Source: Desulfosporosinus cupriresistens (GTDB taxonomy: Bacteria; Bacillota; Desulfitobacteriia; Desulfitobacteriales; Desulfitobacteriaceae). Taken from it: a stretch of DNA of 64,000 bases. This document shows positions 27,039-36,385 of this stretch, one piece after another (within the stretch, counting starts at the first letter, position 1; the number at the start of each line of letters is the position of its first letter). The stretch lies in contig NZ_MASS01000015.1 of NCBI RefSeq assembly GCF_001707885.1, positions 1-64,000 of the forward strand, written 5' to 3'. The position numbers were made by a program, and so were the translations under genes. The notes under the pieces were generated by a model that made no database searches, was not told the DNA's origin, and saw only the letters and a program-made list of their open reading frames with translations.

Positions 27039-27937
27039 AAAAACAACGCGTGATTGGTATATTTGACTCTGGGGTCGGGGGACTTACCGTAATGAAAGAG
27101 ATTTTGGAGCAACTGTTGGATGTCCGAGTTGTCTATTTTGGAGATACAGCTCGGGTTCCTTATGGGAACCGCTCTCGGGAGGAGCTTATTCTTTTCGGAG
27201 AAGAGAGTGTCACGTTTCTGATTGGACAAGGGGCAGAGGTGATTGTTGTAGCCTGTAATACCAGTTCGGCAACCGCGCTTCCCATTCTAAGGGATCGATT
27301 TGATGTCCCAATGATCGGTATGGTCGAACCAGGGGCCCGCTTAGCAGTTGAAAAAACAATTGCCGGCAGGATTGGGTTGATAGCAACGGAAACTACTGTG
27401 CGTAGTAAAGCCTATTCGTCCGGGGTGAGTCGAGCCTTGGCTAAAGGGAGTGTACCTGAAAACCCTGTACTTCGCGAGGCTTGGCAGCACGGAGAGCAGG
27501 CCATTGCTCTGGTCAAAGCTCAGGGTTGTCCGCTCTTTGTACCTTTGATTGAGGCTGGGTTAGCCAATTCAGCAGAGGCTCGAGGGATTGCACGAACTTA
27601 TCTGACGCCACTCCAGGCGGCTGGCGTAGATGCCCTTATTTTAGGGTGCACACATTATCCCTTCCTTGAACCAGTCATTCGGGAGATCTTAGGGGAGGAT
27701 GTGCTGATTGTCGATCCGGCTTTGGCTGTAGTCCAAGAGCTTAAAGTATTGCTGCAGCAAATGGATCAGCGGGAACAATCAGGATTGGTTTTGGCACCTT
27801 CCGGTTCAGTTTTGGGGAAAAGTCATTGGCGGACCCGATATTTTGTAAGTGGAGATCCTGGCCTTTTCCGACAAGTCGGAAATACGCTCCTCCAAGTACC
27901 GATTGATCTTGTGGAGCAAGTAATCCTGAGCGAATGA
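27035..27937 (+). CDS. murI: Glutamate racemase
   Basis: It interconverts L- and D-glutamate, normally supplying D-Glu to peptidoglycan. The TTG at 27035 overlaps the GntR stop; AAAGGAGGAG lies before it. Both catalytic cysteines are present: Cys74 in ACNTSSATALP and Cys205 in LGCTHYP. IFDSGVGGLTV (9-19) holds the active-site Asp and Ser. Length (300 aa) is slightly above the usual 265 because of an internal stretch (about 128-150). Its place between a GntR regulator and glutamate mutase suggests it may also feed D-glutamate into fermentation. Confidence 0.95.
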   Translation: MKKQRVIGIFDSGVGGLTVMKEILEQLLDVRVVYFGDTARVPYGNRSREELILFGEESVTFLIGQGAEVIVVACNTSSATALPILRDRFDVPMIGMVEPGARLAVEKTIAGRIGLIATETTVRSKAYSSGVSRALAKGSVPENPVLREAWQHGEQAIALVKAQGCPLFVPLIEAGLANSAEARGIARTYLTPLQAAGVDALILGCTHYPFLEPVIREILGEDVLIVDPALAVVQELKVLLQQMDQREQSGLVLAPSGSVLGKSHWRTRYFVSGDPGLFRQVGNTLLQVPIDLVEQVILSE

Positions 27938-27939
27938 CG

Positions 27940-28108
27940 AGACTCGAGGCTCGAGGTGAGAAACACGAAACACGAAGCACGAGGTAAGAAACACGAAGCA
28001 CGAGGTAAGAAACACGAAGCACGAGATACGAAGTACGAAGTACGGAACTTACACGATCGGACCTCAGACCTCGGACCTCGTGCCTCGGACTTCGGACTTC
28101 GAACCTCG
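27940..28108. repeat. CGA-rich repeat block before glmS
   Basis: Tandem copies of ACACGAAGCACGAGGTAAGA and ACGAAGTACGAAGTACG are followed by their rough inverse (CGGACCTCAGACCTCGGACC, CTTCGGACTTCGAACCTCG). The two halves can pair into a long hairpin that ends a few bases before the glmS SD. Confidence 0.85.
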
Positions 28109-28125
28109 ATTATGGAGGAATGAAT

Positions 28126-28545
28126 GTGGAACAAAAAACCTTGGTTTTAGGGGTTATTGGATCAGATGTTCATGCCGTGGGAAATCGGATATTGGATTAT
28201 GCCTTGACCCAAGCGGGTTTTAAAGTCATTAATATTGGGGTGCTGGCAACTCAGGAGGAATTCATCCATGCGGCTATTGAAACGAATGCTGACGTGATCT
28301 TGGTTTCATCCTTGTATGGACATGGAGAGATGGATTGCCGGGGTCTGCGGGAGAAATGTCAGGAAACAGGAATTGGCAACATTCTTATGTATGTTGGAGG
28401 TAACCTGGTTTGTGGGAAATGCGACTTTGAGTCCGTCAAAGAACGGTTCTTAGCCATGGGTTTTGATCGAGTTTATCCACCTGGAACTATGCCAGAGACA
28501 GCGATTGCAGATTTGCGTAAGGATTTGGGTATTACGAAAGATTAA
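28126..28545 (+). CDS. glmS: Glutamate mutase (methylaspartate mutase) sigma subunit, B12-binding
   Basis: The small component binds adenosylcobalamin and, with GlmE, converts L-glutamate to (2S,3S)-3-methylaspartate. The GTG at 28126 is chosen: GGAGG is seven bases away (the ATG at 28120 touches it), and it places the cobalt-ligand His at residue 16 as in clostridial GlmS. The DxHxxG signature reads DVHAVG, followed by the [11 protein letters not shown] and [11 protein letters not shown] loops that hold the nucleotide tail. Length (139 aa) is normal. It is the first of glmS-glmL-glmE-mal. Confidence 0.96.
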   Translation: MEQKTLVLGVIGSDVHAVGNRILDYALTQAGFKVINIGVLATQEEFIHAAIETNADVILVSSLYGHGEMDCRGLREKCQETGIGNILMYVGGNLVCGKCDFESVKERFLAMGFDRVYPPGTMPETAIADLRKDLGITKD

Positions 28546-28559
28546 AGGGGGAATGGACC

Positions 28560-29939
28560 TTGCAAGCAGTCCTTCTCATCGATTTTGGTAGTACATACAC
28601 TAAGGTCACGATTGTCGATCTGGATACTGAGGAAATAGTTGGGACGGCCCGAGCGGGTACGTCTATTGAGACGAACATAATGGACGGGCTGAAGGTGGCC
28701 TTGGCTCAGATTCCTGAGCCAGCGAGAGGCTGGAATTTTGTTCGAAAACTCGCCTGCAGCAGTGCAGCCGGTGGATTGAAGATGATTGCCAGCGGTTTAG
28801 TTAAAGAGTTAACCGCCGAAGCGGCCAGACGGGCAGCCTTGGGGGCGGGGGCGCGAGTGCTGCAAGTCTTTAGTTATGAACTGACCTTACAGGATCTCGA
28901 CAAAATTACAGCCTCGAAACCGGATATCCTCTTAATAGCGGGAGGAACGGACGGCGGGAATAAAGAAATACTGCTGAAAAATGCAGAAATGCTTTGCGCG
29001 CTTCCTACTAGCCTGCCTGTCGTGATTGCAGGAAATAAAGCGGTCTCAGCGCAGGCTGCGGACATCTTAAGAAAACACCACGATCCCGTAGTTGTGGCAG
29101 ACAATGTGATGCCAGAACTCGGTGTTTTGGCAGTAGAATCTGCCCGTTTAGCAATTAGGGATGTATTTCTAACTCACATCATCAAGTCCAAAGGGTTAGA
29201 TAAAGCCGAGGAGTTTCTGGAGCGGATCATGATGCCAACGCCAGCCGCAGTACTTTCGGCAGCAGAACTTCTGGCCCAGGGACACGGTTCCGAACGAGGA
29301 ATGGGAGAACTGATGGTTGTGGATGTCGGAGGAGCCACGACAGATGTGCATTCCATTGCCAAAGGTGACCCGAGCAAACCCAGCGTTATGCTTAAAGGCT
29401 TGCCGGAACCTTATGCCAAACGGACCGTCGAGGGTGATTTGGGAATGCGTTACAGTTCGGAGGCTTTAGTGGAAGCGTCCGGGCGTCGCTTGTTTGACTA
29501 TCTGAGTTGGACAGATGAGCAAGTTGCCTGTCAATTAGGCTTATGTAAGGAAAACCCTTGGCGAATCCCTCAAACGGAGGAGGAGGCCAAGTTCGATAGG
29601 GCTATGGGCCGAATGGCTGTGAGTTTAGCAGTTGAGCGGCATGTGGGAACGGTTGAGGTAGTTTATACTCCGTTCGGCGCTACCTATGTGCAGCACGGAA
29701 AAGATTTAACTCCACTTCCGGTGGTAATCGGTACGGGAGGAGTCCTGCTCCATCACCCAGATGCCTTGGAAATCTTACAGGGGGCGGTCTTTAATCCAGA
29801 GGAACCTACGATTCTTAAACCACAACAGGCTAGTTATTATTTAGATAAAGAGTACATTTTGGCGGCTATGGGTCTCCTACGAGAGGTGGCGCCGCAAGTT
29901 GCGCTTCGAATGATGAAAAAATATGTGGTTAAATTATAG
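28560..29939 (+). CDS. glmL: Glutamate mutase reactivating ATPase GlmL/MutL
   Basis: An ASKHA-fold ATPase that exchanges damaged cobalamin on glutamate mutase. The TTG start at 28560 follows GGGGGAATGG. Phosphate loops are visible: LIDFGSTYTKVT (6-17) and MVVDVGGATTDVHSI (about 252-266), with an IAGGTDGGNKE motif. Length (459 aa) is normal. It lies 14 bp after glmS and 12 bp before glmE, in the gene order known from Clostridium tetanomorphum (mutS, mutL, mutE, then methylaspartase). Confidence 0.95.
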   Translation: MQAVLLIDFGSTYTKVTIVDLDTEEIVGTARAGTSIETNIMDGLKVALAQIPEPARGWNFVRKLACSSAAGGLKMIASGLVKELTAEAARRAALGAGARVLQVFSYELTLQDLDKITASKPDILLIAGGTDGGNKEILLKNAEMLCALPTSLPVVIAGNKAVSAQAADILRKHHDPVVVADNVMPELGVLAVESARLAIRDVFLTHIIKSKGLDKAEEFLERIMMPTPAAVLSAAELLAQGHGSERGMGELMVVDVGGATTDVHSIAKGDPSKPSVMLKGLPEPYAKRTVEGDLGMRYSSEALVEASGRRLFDYLSWTDEQVACQLGLCKENPWRIPQTEEEAKFDRAMGRMAVSLAVERHVGTVEVVYTPFGATYVQHGKDLTPLPVVIGTGGVLLHHPDALEILQGAVFNPEEPTILKPQQASYYLDKEYILAAMGLLREVAPQVALRMMKKYVVKL

Positions 29940-29951
29940 GAGGGTTTAGTC

Positions 29952-31406
29952 ATGGAATTAACAGTCCGACAAATGGATGCTGAAGAGTTTCAGCGCCAGA
30001 GGCTGGAAGTCTTGGGACAATGGGAGACAGGCAAAGCTGTAAACATTGAAGAAGCGGTCGCCTATCATAAATCCTTACCAAAGAGTAAAATATTTGCCGA
30101 AAAACTCGCTGAAGGAAAGGCAAACGGCCTCACCTTTGCTCAACCGCGCGCCGGCGTTGCCCTTCTTAATGAGCATATTGAGCTGTTGCGTTTCCTGCAA
30201 GATGAAGGCGGAGCGGATTTCCTACCGTCCACAATCGATTCTTATACTCGTCAAAACCGTTATACCGAAGCTCAAGCTGGGATTGAAGAAAGTCGAGCCC
30301 TTGGGCGATCTATGCTTAATGGGTTTCCAGCTGTCAACCATGGAGTTGAGGCTTGTCGGAGAGTAGTCGAAAGTGTACAAGTGCCGGTTCAAGTTCGTCA
30401 TGGGACCCCAGATGCTCGATTGCTGGCAGAAATTACGATTGCCGGTGGATTTACGGATTATGAAGGAGGCGGAATCTCATATAACATTCCGTATTCCAAA
30501 GACGTTTCCATTGAAAGTACGATTAAATACTGGCAGTATGTGGACCGTTTGATCGGTCTGTACGAGGAGCAAGGGGTCAAAATCAACCGCGAACCGTTCG
30601 GCCCTTTGACTGGGACGCTCGTTCCACCAGCTATCTCGCATGCCGTGGCGGTTATTGAAGCAATTCTTGCGGTCGCTCAGGGTGTTCGCAGTTTAACGCT
30701 CGGTTATGGACAATGCGGTAATCTCATTCAAGACGTCGCTGCGCTGCATACCTTGCCCGCACTGGCGGAAGAGTATTTGGCAAAACTCGGTTTGCCAAAA
30801 GTGATGATTACTACGGTCTTTCATCAATGGATGGGTGGTTTCCCCCAAGATGAAGCAAAGGCCTTCGGAGTTATCTCCTGGGGAGCGGTGACTGCGGCTT
30901 TGGGTAAGGCCACAAAGGTTATCGTGAAAACGCCGCATGAAGCCCTCGGTATTCCAACCAAGGAGGCCAATGCGGCCGGTATTCGCACTACGAAACAGAT
31001 TTTAAGCATGTTAAAAGACCAAAGTTTACCTATGACACCAGAACTTGCCTTGGAAGAGGAAATGATCTTGGCGGAAACCAGAGCGATCCTCGATCGAGTT
31101 CTCGACCTGGGCGAAGGGGATACTGCAGTTGGTGTCGTTAGAGCCTTCCAAGCGGGTGTCATCGATGTTCCCTTCGCGCCGAGCCGTTATAATACTGGTA
31201 AGATCCTCCCCGCCCGCGATACCACAGGCGCGGTCAGGTTGTTGGATTTTGGTAATATCCCGTTTGATGAGAGGATTAAGGAGTTTCACCGAGAACGTAT
31301 TGCGCAGCGTGGGAAGGATGAAGGGCGAGATCCTTCCTTCCAGATGGTAATTGATGATATTTATGCGATTGGGAAAGGGATGCTCGTTGGGCGGCCAAGG
31401 GGTTAG
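29952..31406 (+). CDS. glmE: Glutamate mutase epsilon subunit
   Basis: The catalytic TIM-barrel component that binds glutamate and stabilises the glycyl radical intermediate during carbon-skeleton rearrangement. GGAGGG lies ten bases before the ATG at 29952. Family stretches are clear: [63 protein letters not shown] and [10 protein letters not shown]. Length (484 aa) equals the clostridial subunit. It pairs with GlmS. A folded repeat element separates it from mal. Confidence 0.97.
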   Translation: MELTVRQMDAEEFQRQRLEVLGQWETGKAVNIEEAVAYHKSLPKSKIFAEKLAEGKANGLTFAQPRAGVALLNEHIELLRFLQDEGGADFLPSTIDSYTRQNRYTEAQAGIEESRALGRSMLNGFPAVNHGVEACRRVVESVQVPVQVRHGTPDARLLAEITIAGGFTDYEGGGISYNIPYSKDVSIESTIKYWQYVDRLIGLYEEQGVKINREPFGPLTGTLVPPAISHAVAVIEAILAVAQGVRSLTLGYGQCGNLIQDVAALHTLPALAEEYLAKLGLPKVMITTVFHQWMGGFPQDEAKAFGVISWGAVTAALGKATKVIVKTPHEALGIPTKEANAAGIRTTKQILSMLKDQSLPMTPELALEEEMILAETRAILDRVLDLGEGDTAVGVVRAFQAGVIDVPFAPSRYNTGKILPARDTTGAVRLLDFGNIPFDERIKEFHRERIAQRGKDEGRDPSFQMVIDDIYAIGKGMLVGRPRG

Positions 31407-31439
31407 CAGCTTCGGTCTCGGTTCGGGGGTCGTTTTGGG

Positions 31440-31655
31440 GATGACGTTGCTTGAGACTCGTTCACGAACTGGCGCTCGCAGGCCAAACTAACGCTCAAGC
31501 TTCCCTCCAAACAGGGTGCCCGCCAGATGAGCCATCCTTGGCTCACTGGCGGCTTCGCACATCCTTGTGCTCAGCCCTGTTTTACGGGTCGCTTTCGTGA
31601 AGTTTGGCGGGCTGCTCACTTAAGTCGTTCTCTTGGTCTCAAGCAACGTCTATCC
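31440..31655. repeat. Large branched palindromic element between glmE and mal
   Basis: The outer arms GACGTTGCTTGAGAC (about 31443) and GTCTCAAGCAACGTC (about 31639) are perfect inverses. Inside are nested arms GCCAAACT/AGTTTGGC, AACAGGG/CCCTGTT and CGCCAGATGAGCCA/TGGCTCACTGGCG. The stretch GCCAAACTAACGCTCAAGC resembles the flank of the element at 9870-10235. A transcript would fold into a multi-stem structure. No gene lies in 31407-31763. Confidence 0.8.
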
Positions 31656-31763
31656 TGGGTCGATGGGGTCAGGTTCCCTAGGGTGGGGCTGTCTGGGATG
31701 CTAATCCCCTTGGGGGTATTAGACTGGGTTGGGGTTGGGAAAAACATCTAGGGAGGGTACATA

Positions 31764-33041
31764 ATGAAAATTGTTGATGTTATTGCTTCGCCGGGGCTTA
31801 CTGGATTTTACTTTGACGATCAAAAGGCGATTAAAGCGGGGGCTGCCCATGATGGCTTTACTTATAATGGGGAGCCGAAGACACCGGGGTTTAAGGCGGT
31901 TCGTCAACGTGGGGAGTCGATTTCTGTAATTCTCATTTTGAAAGATGGGCAAGTGGCTTCGGGAGATTGTGCAGCCGTGCAATATTCTGGGGCTGGTGGT
32001 CGGGATCCGCTTTTTTTGGCTAAAGATTTTATTCCTATTATTATGGAAGAGATTGCGCCTAAGCTGGTAGGACAGGAACTTGATTCCTTTCGGCGTTTGG
32101 TGGGTCTTGCAGAAAGTTTAATCCGGCCCAATGGGGATCGCTATCATACAGCCATTCGCTATGGGGTGAGTCAGGCTATTCTTGATGGTGTGGCTAAAGC
32201 TAAGAAGAAGACGATGACAGAAGTTATTCTTGAGGAATATAAACTGCCACTGGTTCTGGAGCCTGTCCCAATTTTTACCCAAACCGGGGATGATCGCTAT
32301 GATAATGCAGATAAGGCGATTATTAAACGTGCTGGGGTGTTACCGCATGCTTTGATTAATAATGTGGACACAAAGCTGGGGAAAAATGGGGAACTACTCT
32401 TGGACTATGTGGAGTGGCTGAAAAACCGAATTCTGACGTTGGGTGGAGATGGCTATCGCCCTGTCTTGCATATTGATGTTTATGGCACAATTGGGATTGC
32501 CTTTGAAGATAGTACGGAGCGGATGGTCGACTACTTTGCGAAGCTGGAAAAGGCCGCTGCACCGTTGCACTTGCGAATTGAAGGACCGATGGATGCTGGA
32601 AGTGTCGAGGGTCAAATTGAACAACTTAAGTCTTTGCGCGAGGCCTTGAAGGCTAAGGATATTAAGGTTGAAATCGTAGCCGATGAGTGGTGCAATACGT
32701 ATGAAGATATTGTCAAATTTGTAGATGCTCAAGCCGCTGATATGGTTCAAATCAAGACCCCGGATCTAGGGGGAATTCAAAACACCATAGAAGCAGTCAT
32801 CTATGCCAAAAAATATGGTGTAGGTGCTTATGTCGGTGGATCTTGTAATGAAACGGATGCCGGTGGACGGACTGCAGTTCATGTATCTCTGGCTACTCGT
32901 CCGGATCAAATGCTGGCGAAGCCCGGTATGGGCGTGGATGAAGGGTATATGATTGTGCATAATGAGATGAGTAGGACCCTGACTGTATTGAAGTATCGGG
33001 AAGGGAAGAAAACGCACGCTGAGGAAGCATTTTGGAGTTAG
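31764..33041 (+). CDS. mal: Methylaspartate ammonia-lyase (3-methylaspartase)
   Basis: It removes ammonia from 3-methylaspartate to give mesaconate, the second step of the methylaspartate pathway. GGGAGGG precedes the ATG at 31764. The enolase-superfamily residues are at the known positions: Asp238, Glu273 and Asp307 bind Mg, Lys331 (MVQIKTPDLGG) is the (S)-specific base, and His195 (LPHALINN) is the opposite base. QTGDDRYDN is typical. Length (425 aa) is a little above the usual 413. It is co-directional with glmSLE. Confidence 0.97.
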   Translation: MKIVDVIASPGLTGFYFDDQKAIKAGAAHDGFTYNGEPKTPGFKAVRQRGESISVILILKDGQVASGDCAAVQYSGAGGRDPLFLAKDFIPIIMEEIAPKLVGQELDSFRRLVGLAESLIRPNGDRYHTAIRYGVSQAILDGVAKAKKKTMTEVILEEYKLPLVLEPVPIFTQTGDDRYDNADKAIIKRAGVLPHALINNVDTKLGKNGELLLDYVEWLKNRILTLGGDGYRPVLHIDVYGTIGIAFEDSTERMVDYFAKLEKAAAPLHLRIEGPMDAGSVEGQIEQLKSLREALKAKDIKVEIVADEWCNTYEDIVKFVDAQAADMVQIKTPDLGGIQNTIEAVIYAKKYGVGAYVGGSCNETDAGGRTAVHVSLATRPDQMLAKPGMGVDEGYMIVHNEMSRTLTVLKYREGKKTHAEEAFWS

Positions 33042-33091
33042 GCAAGGGTCGCGAAATACTCGTTTTTGAGAATAACTTACGTAGAAACGTT

Positions 33092-33132
33092 GGAAAGGCC
33101 CTGCAGAGAGCTTGTCTCTGAGGGCCTTTAGG
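33092..33132. terminator. Hairpin after mal
   Basis: Arms AAAGGCCCT/AGGGCCTTT with an inner AGAGA/TCTCT stem. It is followed by GGAGGTGTTCTCT and a six-codon frame (ATG at 33144) that stops at once, perhaps the start of a lost gene. Confidence 0.6.
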
Positions 33133-33172
33133 AGGTGTTCTCTATGTATGAAATTAATAGGTAGAATTAAAA

Positions 33173-33748
33173 TTAAATTGTCTCAAATATCGGTTTCAAG
33201 TCTACTGTGAAGTCTGGGAAGACAGCCACCTTGATCTGGTCTGTTTCAGTATAAGATTCTGGTCTGCCATATCTATTGTTGGGCTGTAGGGTATATACAC
33301 TGATAAATTTGCCGTCTGGTTCTACGATCCAGTATTCTTGAACACCAACTTCTTCATATTTGTTAAATTTCCAAACCTTATCGTTTCTTGCCGTTGCAGG
33401 GGAGGTTATCTCGATCACGAGAGTGGGAGTCCCAAAGTAGCCCGTACCTTTTAGACCTTCTTTATCACAAACAATTATAAGATCAGGCTACACAACAAAA
33501 GTGGTTTCTTCATCGTTTTCGTTTGTTTCAGGAAGCCTTAAGTCAAATGGTGCGGCAAACACCTGACAGGACTTATCTTTTAGGTAATTGTTGAATTGGG
33601 TTAATAGCTCCCTCGATATAGCCTGATGTTGCCAGGTAGGTGCAGATTGCATATGAGGTACTCCATTAATAATTTCCCACCGTTCATTTTCAGGCCAGGT
33701 TAAATAATCGGCGAAGGTATACTTCTTGTTTTCTTGATGTAATGGCAT
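33173..33748 (-). pseudogene. Uma2-family (DUF820) endonuclease-like gene with an in-frame TAG
   Basis: AAGGAGGGATTAC precedes the ATG at 33748. The reading frame runs through FADYLTWPENERWEIINGVP and ends at a TAG at 33488-33490. The same frame then continues without a shift as PDLIIVCDKEGLKG, TPTLVIEITSPATARNDK, KYEEVGVQEYWIVEP, to 33173. Joined, this is a full-length Uma2 protein (about 191 aa) with the PD-(D/E)xK-like core D..EI.S. The stop replaces what is usually Gln in the VVQPDL motif, a one-base change CAG to TAG. It is either a recent pseudogene or, if UAG is read through, a functional gene. Confidence 0.85.
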
Positions 33749-34047
33749 ATAGTAATCCCTCCTTATAATCAAGTGAGATTCCTTAGACAAACCAACAATA
33801 ATTCTAAGGTATTTATTCTTCTATGGTTTTCTCTGATTTATGTCATTAAACTATTATACCATTATATGGGCATTGCGTCATAGCATCTGCTAACATTCCA
33901 AAGGGTGATCATTCACTTACTAGCGATCTGTGTTCGTTTAAAGGACATGACTCTCTGGTGACACCTACTTAACATTTTGGGCTCGACCCATTAAAATATA
34001 AGAAGAAAGTCCTATTAACAGGTTTTAGCAAGGAGTAGACAGCGATT

Positions 34048-35061
34048 ATGGGTAAAATCGGGTTAACAACGACGGTGCCGGTTGAAGTGATTTTTGCAGC
34101 GGGTGAGACACCTGTTGATTTGAACAATATTTTTATTACAGGCTCGGAGGCTATGCGTCGAGTGGAAGAGGCGGAGTTGGCTGGCTTTCCGAGGAATGTG
34201 TGTGGTTGGATTAAGGGGTTGTATTCAACGGCTTTGCATAATCCGGACATTAAGCGCATTGTTGCTGTGACACAAGGAGATTGTAGTAATACCCATGCTC
34301 TGATGGAGACATGGGAAGTGGAGGGAATCGAAATTATTCCCTTTGCTTTTCCGTATGATCAGGACCCGGATATGCTCCGTCTCCAGATGGACAAGCTAAT
34401 TAAAGCTTTAGGGACAACCTGGGAAGGTGTGAAGCTGCAGAAGAAGCGCCTTGATCAGGTTCGAGCTTTGGCCTGGGAAATTGACCGACTAACTTGGGAG
34501 GAAAATCGGGTTAGTGGGTTTGAGAACCATCTTTATCTTGTTTCGTGTTCAGATTTTAATGGCGACCCAGAGGGCTTTGCCCAAGAGATGGAGGAATTCA
34601 TTCAAAAGGCGCGTACGCGGGAGTCTTTGTCAGGAGAGTTCCGTTCAAGATCTGGAGGGAAAGGGCGGGAAATCCGCCTCGGTTTTATCGGGGTTCCACC
34701 TATTTTCCCTGAATTATACGATTTTTTAGAAAAACACGGAGCTCGTGTTGTTTTCAATGAAGTGCAGAGGCAATTTGCGATGCCTTTTGAGACAGATGAT
34801 GTAGTCGAGCAGTACCGCTTATATACGTATCCCTATAAAGTATTTCAAAGGATCGAGGATATTTCTCGCGAGGCGGAACGCCGTCAACTAGATGGAATCA
34901 TACACTATACGCAAAGTTTCTGCTATCGTCAGATTGAGGATCTGATCATAAGAAAGAAATTAGATTACCCGGTTCTAACCTTGGAAGGGGAGAATCCAAC
35001 AGGATTGGATGCGCGGAGTAAAATGAGGATAGAGTCTTTTTTGAGTATGCTCATAGATTAG
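34048..35061 (+). CDS. 2-hydroxyacyl-CoA dehydratase D-component-like protein (HgdB/YjiM family)
   Basis: AAGGAGTAG precedes the ATG at 34048. The 337-residue protein has the fold pattern of the iron-sulfur subunits of 2-hydroxyacyl-CoA dehydratases and benzoyl-CoA reductases: IGLTTTVPVEVIFAAG, then Cys52 (NVCGW), Cys79 (TQGDCSN), Cys167 (VSCSDF) and Cys292 (QSFCYRQ), enough for one [4Fe-4S] cluster. A second large subunit is absent, as in E. coli YjiM. An activator gene lies 440 bp downstream. It probably does an ATP-dependent low-potential reduction or radical dehydration; the substrate is unknown. Glutamate context makes 2-hydroxyglutaryl-CoA a thought, but the missing partner argues against it. 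Confidence 0.8.
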   Translation: MGKIGLTTTVPVEVIFAAGETPVDLNNIFITGSEAMRRVEEAELAGFPRNVCGWIKGLYSTALHNPDIKRIVAVTQGDCSNTHALMETWEVEGIEIIPFAFPYDQDPDMLRLQMDKLIKALGTTWEGVKLQKKRLDQVRALAWEIDRLTWEENRVSGFENHLYLVSCSDFNGDPEGFAQEMEEFIQKARTRESLSGEFRSRSGGKGREIRLGFIGVPPIFPELYDFLEKHGARVVFNEVQRQFAMPFETDDVVEQYRLYTYPYKVFQRIEDISREAERRQLDGIIHYTQSFCYRQIEDLIIRKKLDYPVLTLEGENPTGLDARSKMRIESFLSMLID

Positions 35062-35089
35062 GGCGAACACTAGGATGTGTTTCGGCCAA

Positions 35090-35341
35090 AGCGACATCCG
35101 CTGGCCCGAAGACACTGTCTTCGCACGAATTAGCCTTCTTGCAGGATGGTCGAGTGTCACCGGAGCCAAGGCTCGAACAGGACGTTCGAGATTAGCGCTG
35201 GTCATGGATGGCGAGAAGGGACCGCTGCCAAGACGATAAGCGGACGAGCTTATCGCCACACTGCAACTTATTACGCATACTCCTGCAGTGTGGATTGGCA
35301 AGGTGCCTTGATGGTGGGAGGGGACCTTGTCCGCCCTGCTT
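35090..35341. repeat. Mosaic palindromic element, copy D
   Basis: CGAAGACACTGTCTTCG at 35107-35123 is followed by GCACGAATTAGCCTTCTTGC. Then come CAAGGCTCGAACAGGACG, GGCGAGAAGGGACC, a hairpin with GATAAGC/GCTTATC, and an outer CCACACTGCA/TGCAGTGTGG pair. It fills most of the gap between the dehydratase-like gene and its activator. Confidence 0.8.
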
Positions 35342-35500
35342 TATGAAAGAGGGTTTAAAGCCAAGTTCGGCTACGACTCATGCAAAGGTTTCACGCCGTT
35401 TCTCACGACCCTCTGGGCGGGGAAGACGAAGGGGATCGATTAGAATAGTACCCACTATAAGTCTAGAGAAGATTTGGAACATGTAGAAAGGAGGTAGGGC

Positions 35501-36277
35501 ATGTCTGAGCAAATTGTTTGTGGAATTGATTTAGGAAGCCGGAGTGTGAAGATTGCCCTCATGGAGCGGCCAGAGGAAGGGGCACGTTTAGAGATCCTTC
35601 GGTTGGAGAGCTTGGATACGATTCGTTTTTACCGGGAGTATGGGCGAAAGCAGGGGGATAAACTAGTCGTGAACTTTGAGGCCTTGGGACTGCCTGTAGT
35701 GGATCGTTTGGTTTCCACCGGTTATGGACGGAATACTCTGGAGCTTGCTGGAGGTGAGGCGATTCCAGAGTTGAAGGCGCATGTTTTAGGTGCGATTTAT
35801 CAGACGGGTCTAACGGATTTCACCTTGATCGATCTTGGGGGACAAGATAGTAAAATAATCCAGGTCCGGAAAGGCAAAATGATCGATTTTCTGACGAATG
35901 ATAAGTGTGCGGCTTCTTCTGGCCGTTATTTAGAAAATATGGCAAGTGTTCTCGATGTGACTCTTGAGGAGCTTGGACAATATACAGATAATCCGGTGGA
36001 GTTGAATTCTACCTGTGCAGTGTTTGGTGAAAGTGAGCTTATCGGTAAGATTGTGGAAGGGTTTCCGCTGGCAGAACTCGGAGCTGGGGTTAACGCTACG
36101 ATTGTCAAGCGAATTTTGCCCCTGCTGCGTTCTTTTGCCGGGGAGGTACTAGTCTTTACTGGGGGTGTTGCACACAACCGCGCAGTTGCCAAGCTCTTGG
36201 AGGTTGGGTCCGGCCGACGGATTGTTATCCCGCAGGAGCCCCAGTTTAATGGGGCGATCGGGTGCTGTTGTGTATAG
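35501..36277 (+). CDS. ATP-dependent activator of a 2-hydroxyacyl-CoA dehydratase-like enzyme (YjiL/HgdC family)
   Basis: An ASKHA-fold, homodimeric Fe-S ATPase that injects one low-potential electron into its partner. GAAAGGAGG precedes the ATG at 35501. Phosphate 1 loop CGIDLGSRSVKI (7-18) and phosphate 2 loop DLGGQDSK (111-118) are present. The two cysteines that hold the bridging [4Fe-4S] cluster are Cys136 (NDKCAASSGRY) and Cys172 (STCAVFGESE). Length (258 aa) is normal. The partner is most likely the protein at 34048-35061. Confidence 0.9.
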   Translation: MSEQIVCGIDLGSRSVKIALMERPEEGARLEILRLESLDTIRFYREYGRKQGDKLVVNFEALGLPVVDRLVSTGYGRNTLELAGGEAIPELKAHVLGAIYQTGLTDFTLIDLGGQDSKIIQVRKGKMIDFLTNDKCAASSGRYLENMASVLDVTLEELGQYTDNPVELNSTCAVFGESELIGKIVEGFPLAELGAGVNATIVKRILPLLRSFAGEVLVFTGGVAHNRAVAKLLEVGSGRRIVIPQEPQFNGAIGCCCV

Positions 36278-36385
36278 TGATACACTGATTAACTGATTTA
36301 CACTTTAATTTATTGAAATTTTTCTTCTACCTCTTCTGCGTTCTTTCGCCGGGGAGTTTTTTTGTCTTCGAAAGGAAACAAACCT

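Noticed and set aside
33144..33164. Six-codon frame with a strong SD after mal
   Set aside because: Too short to support as a gene; noted as a possible relic or leader peptide only.
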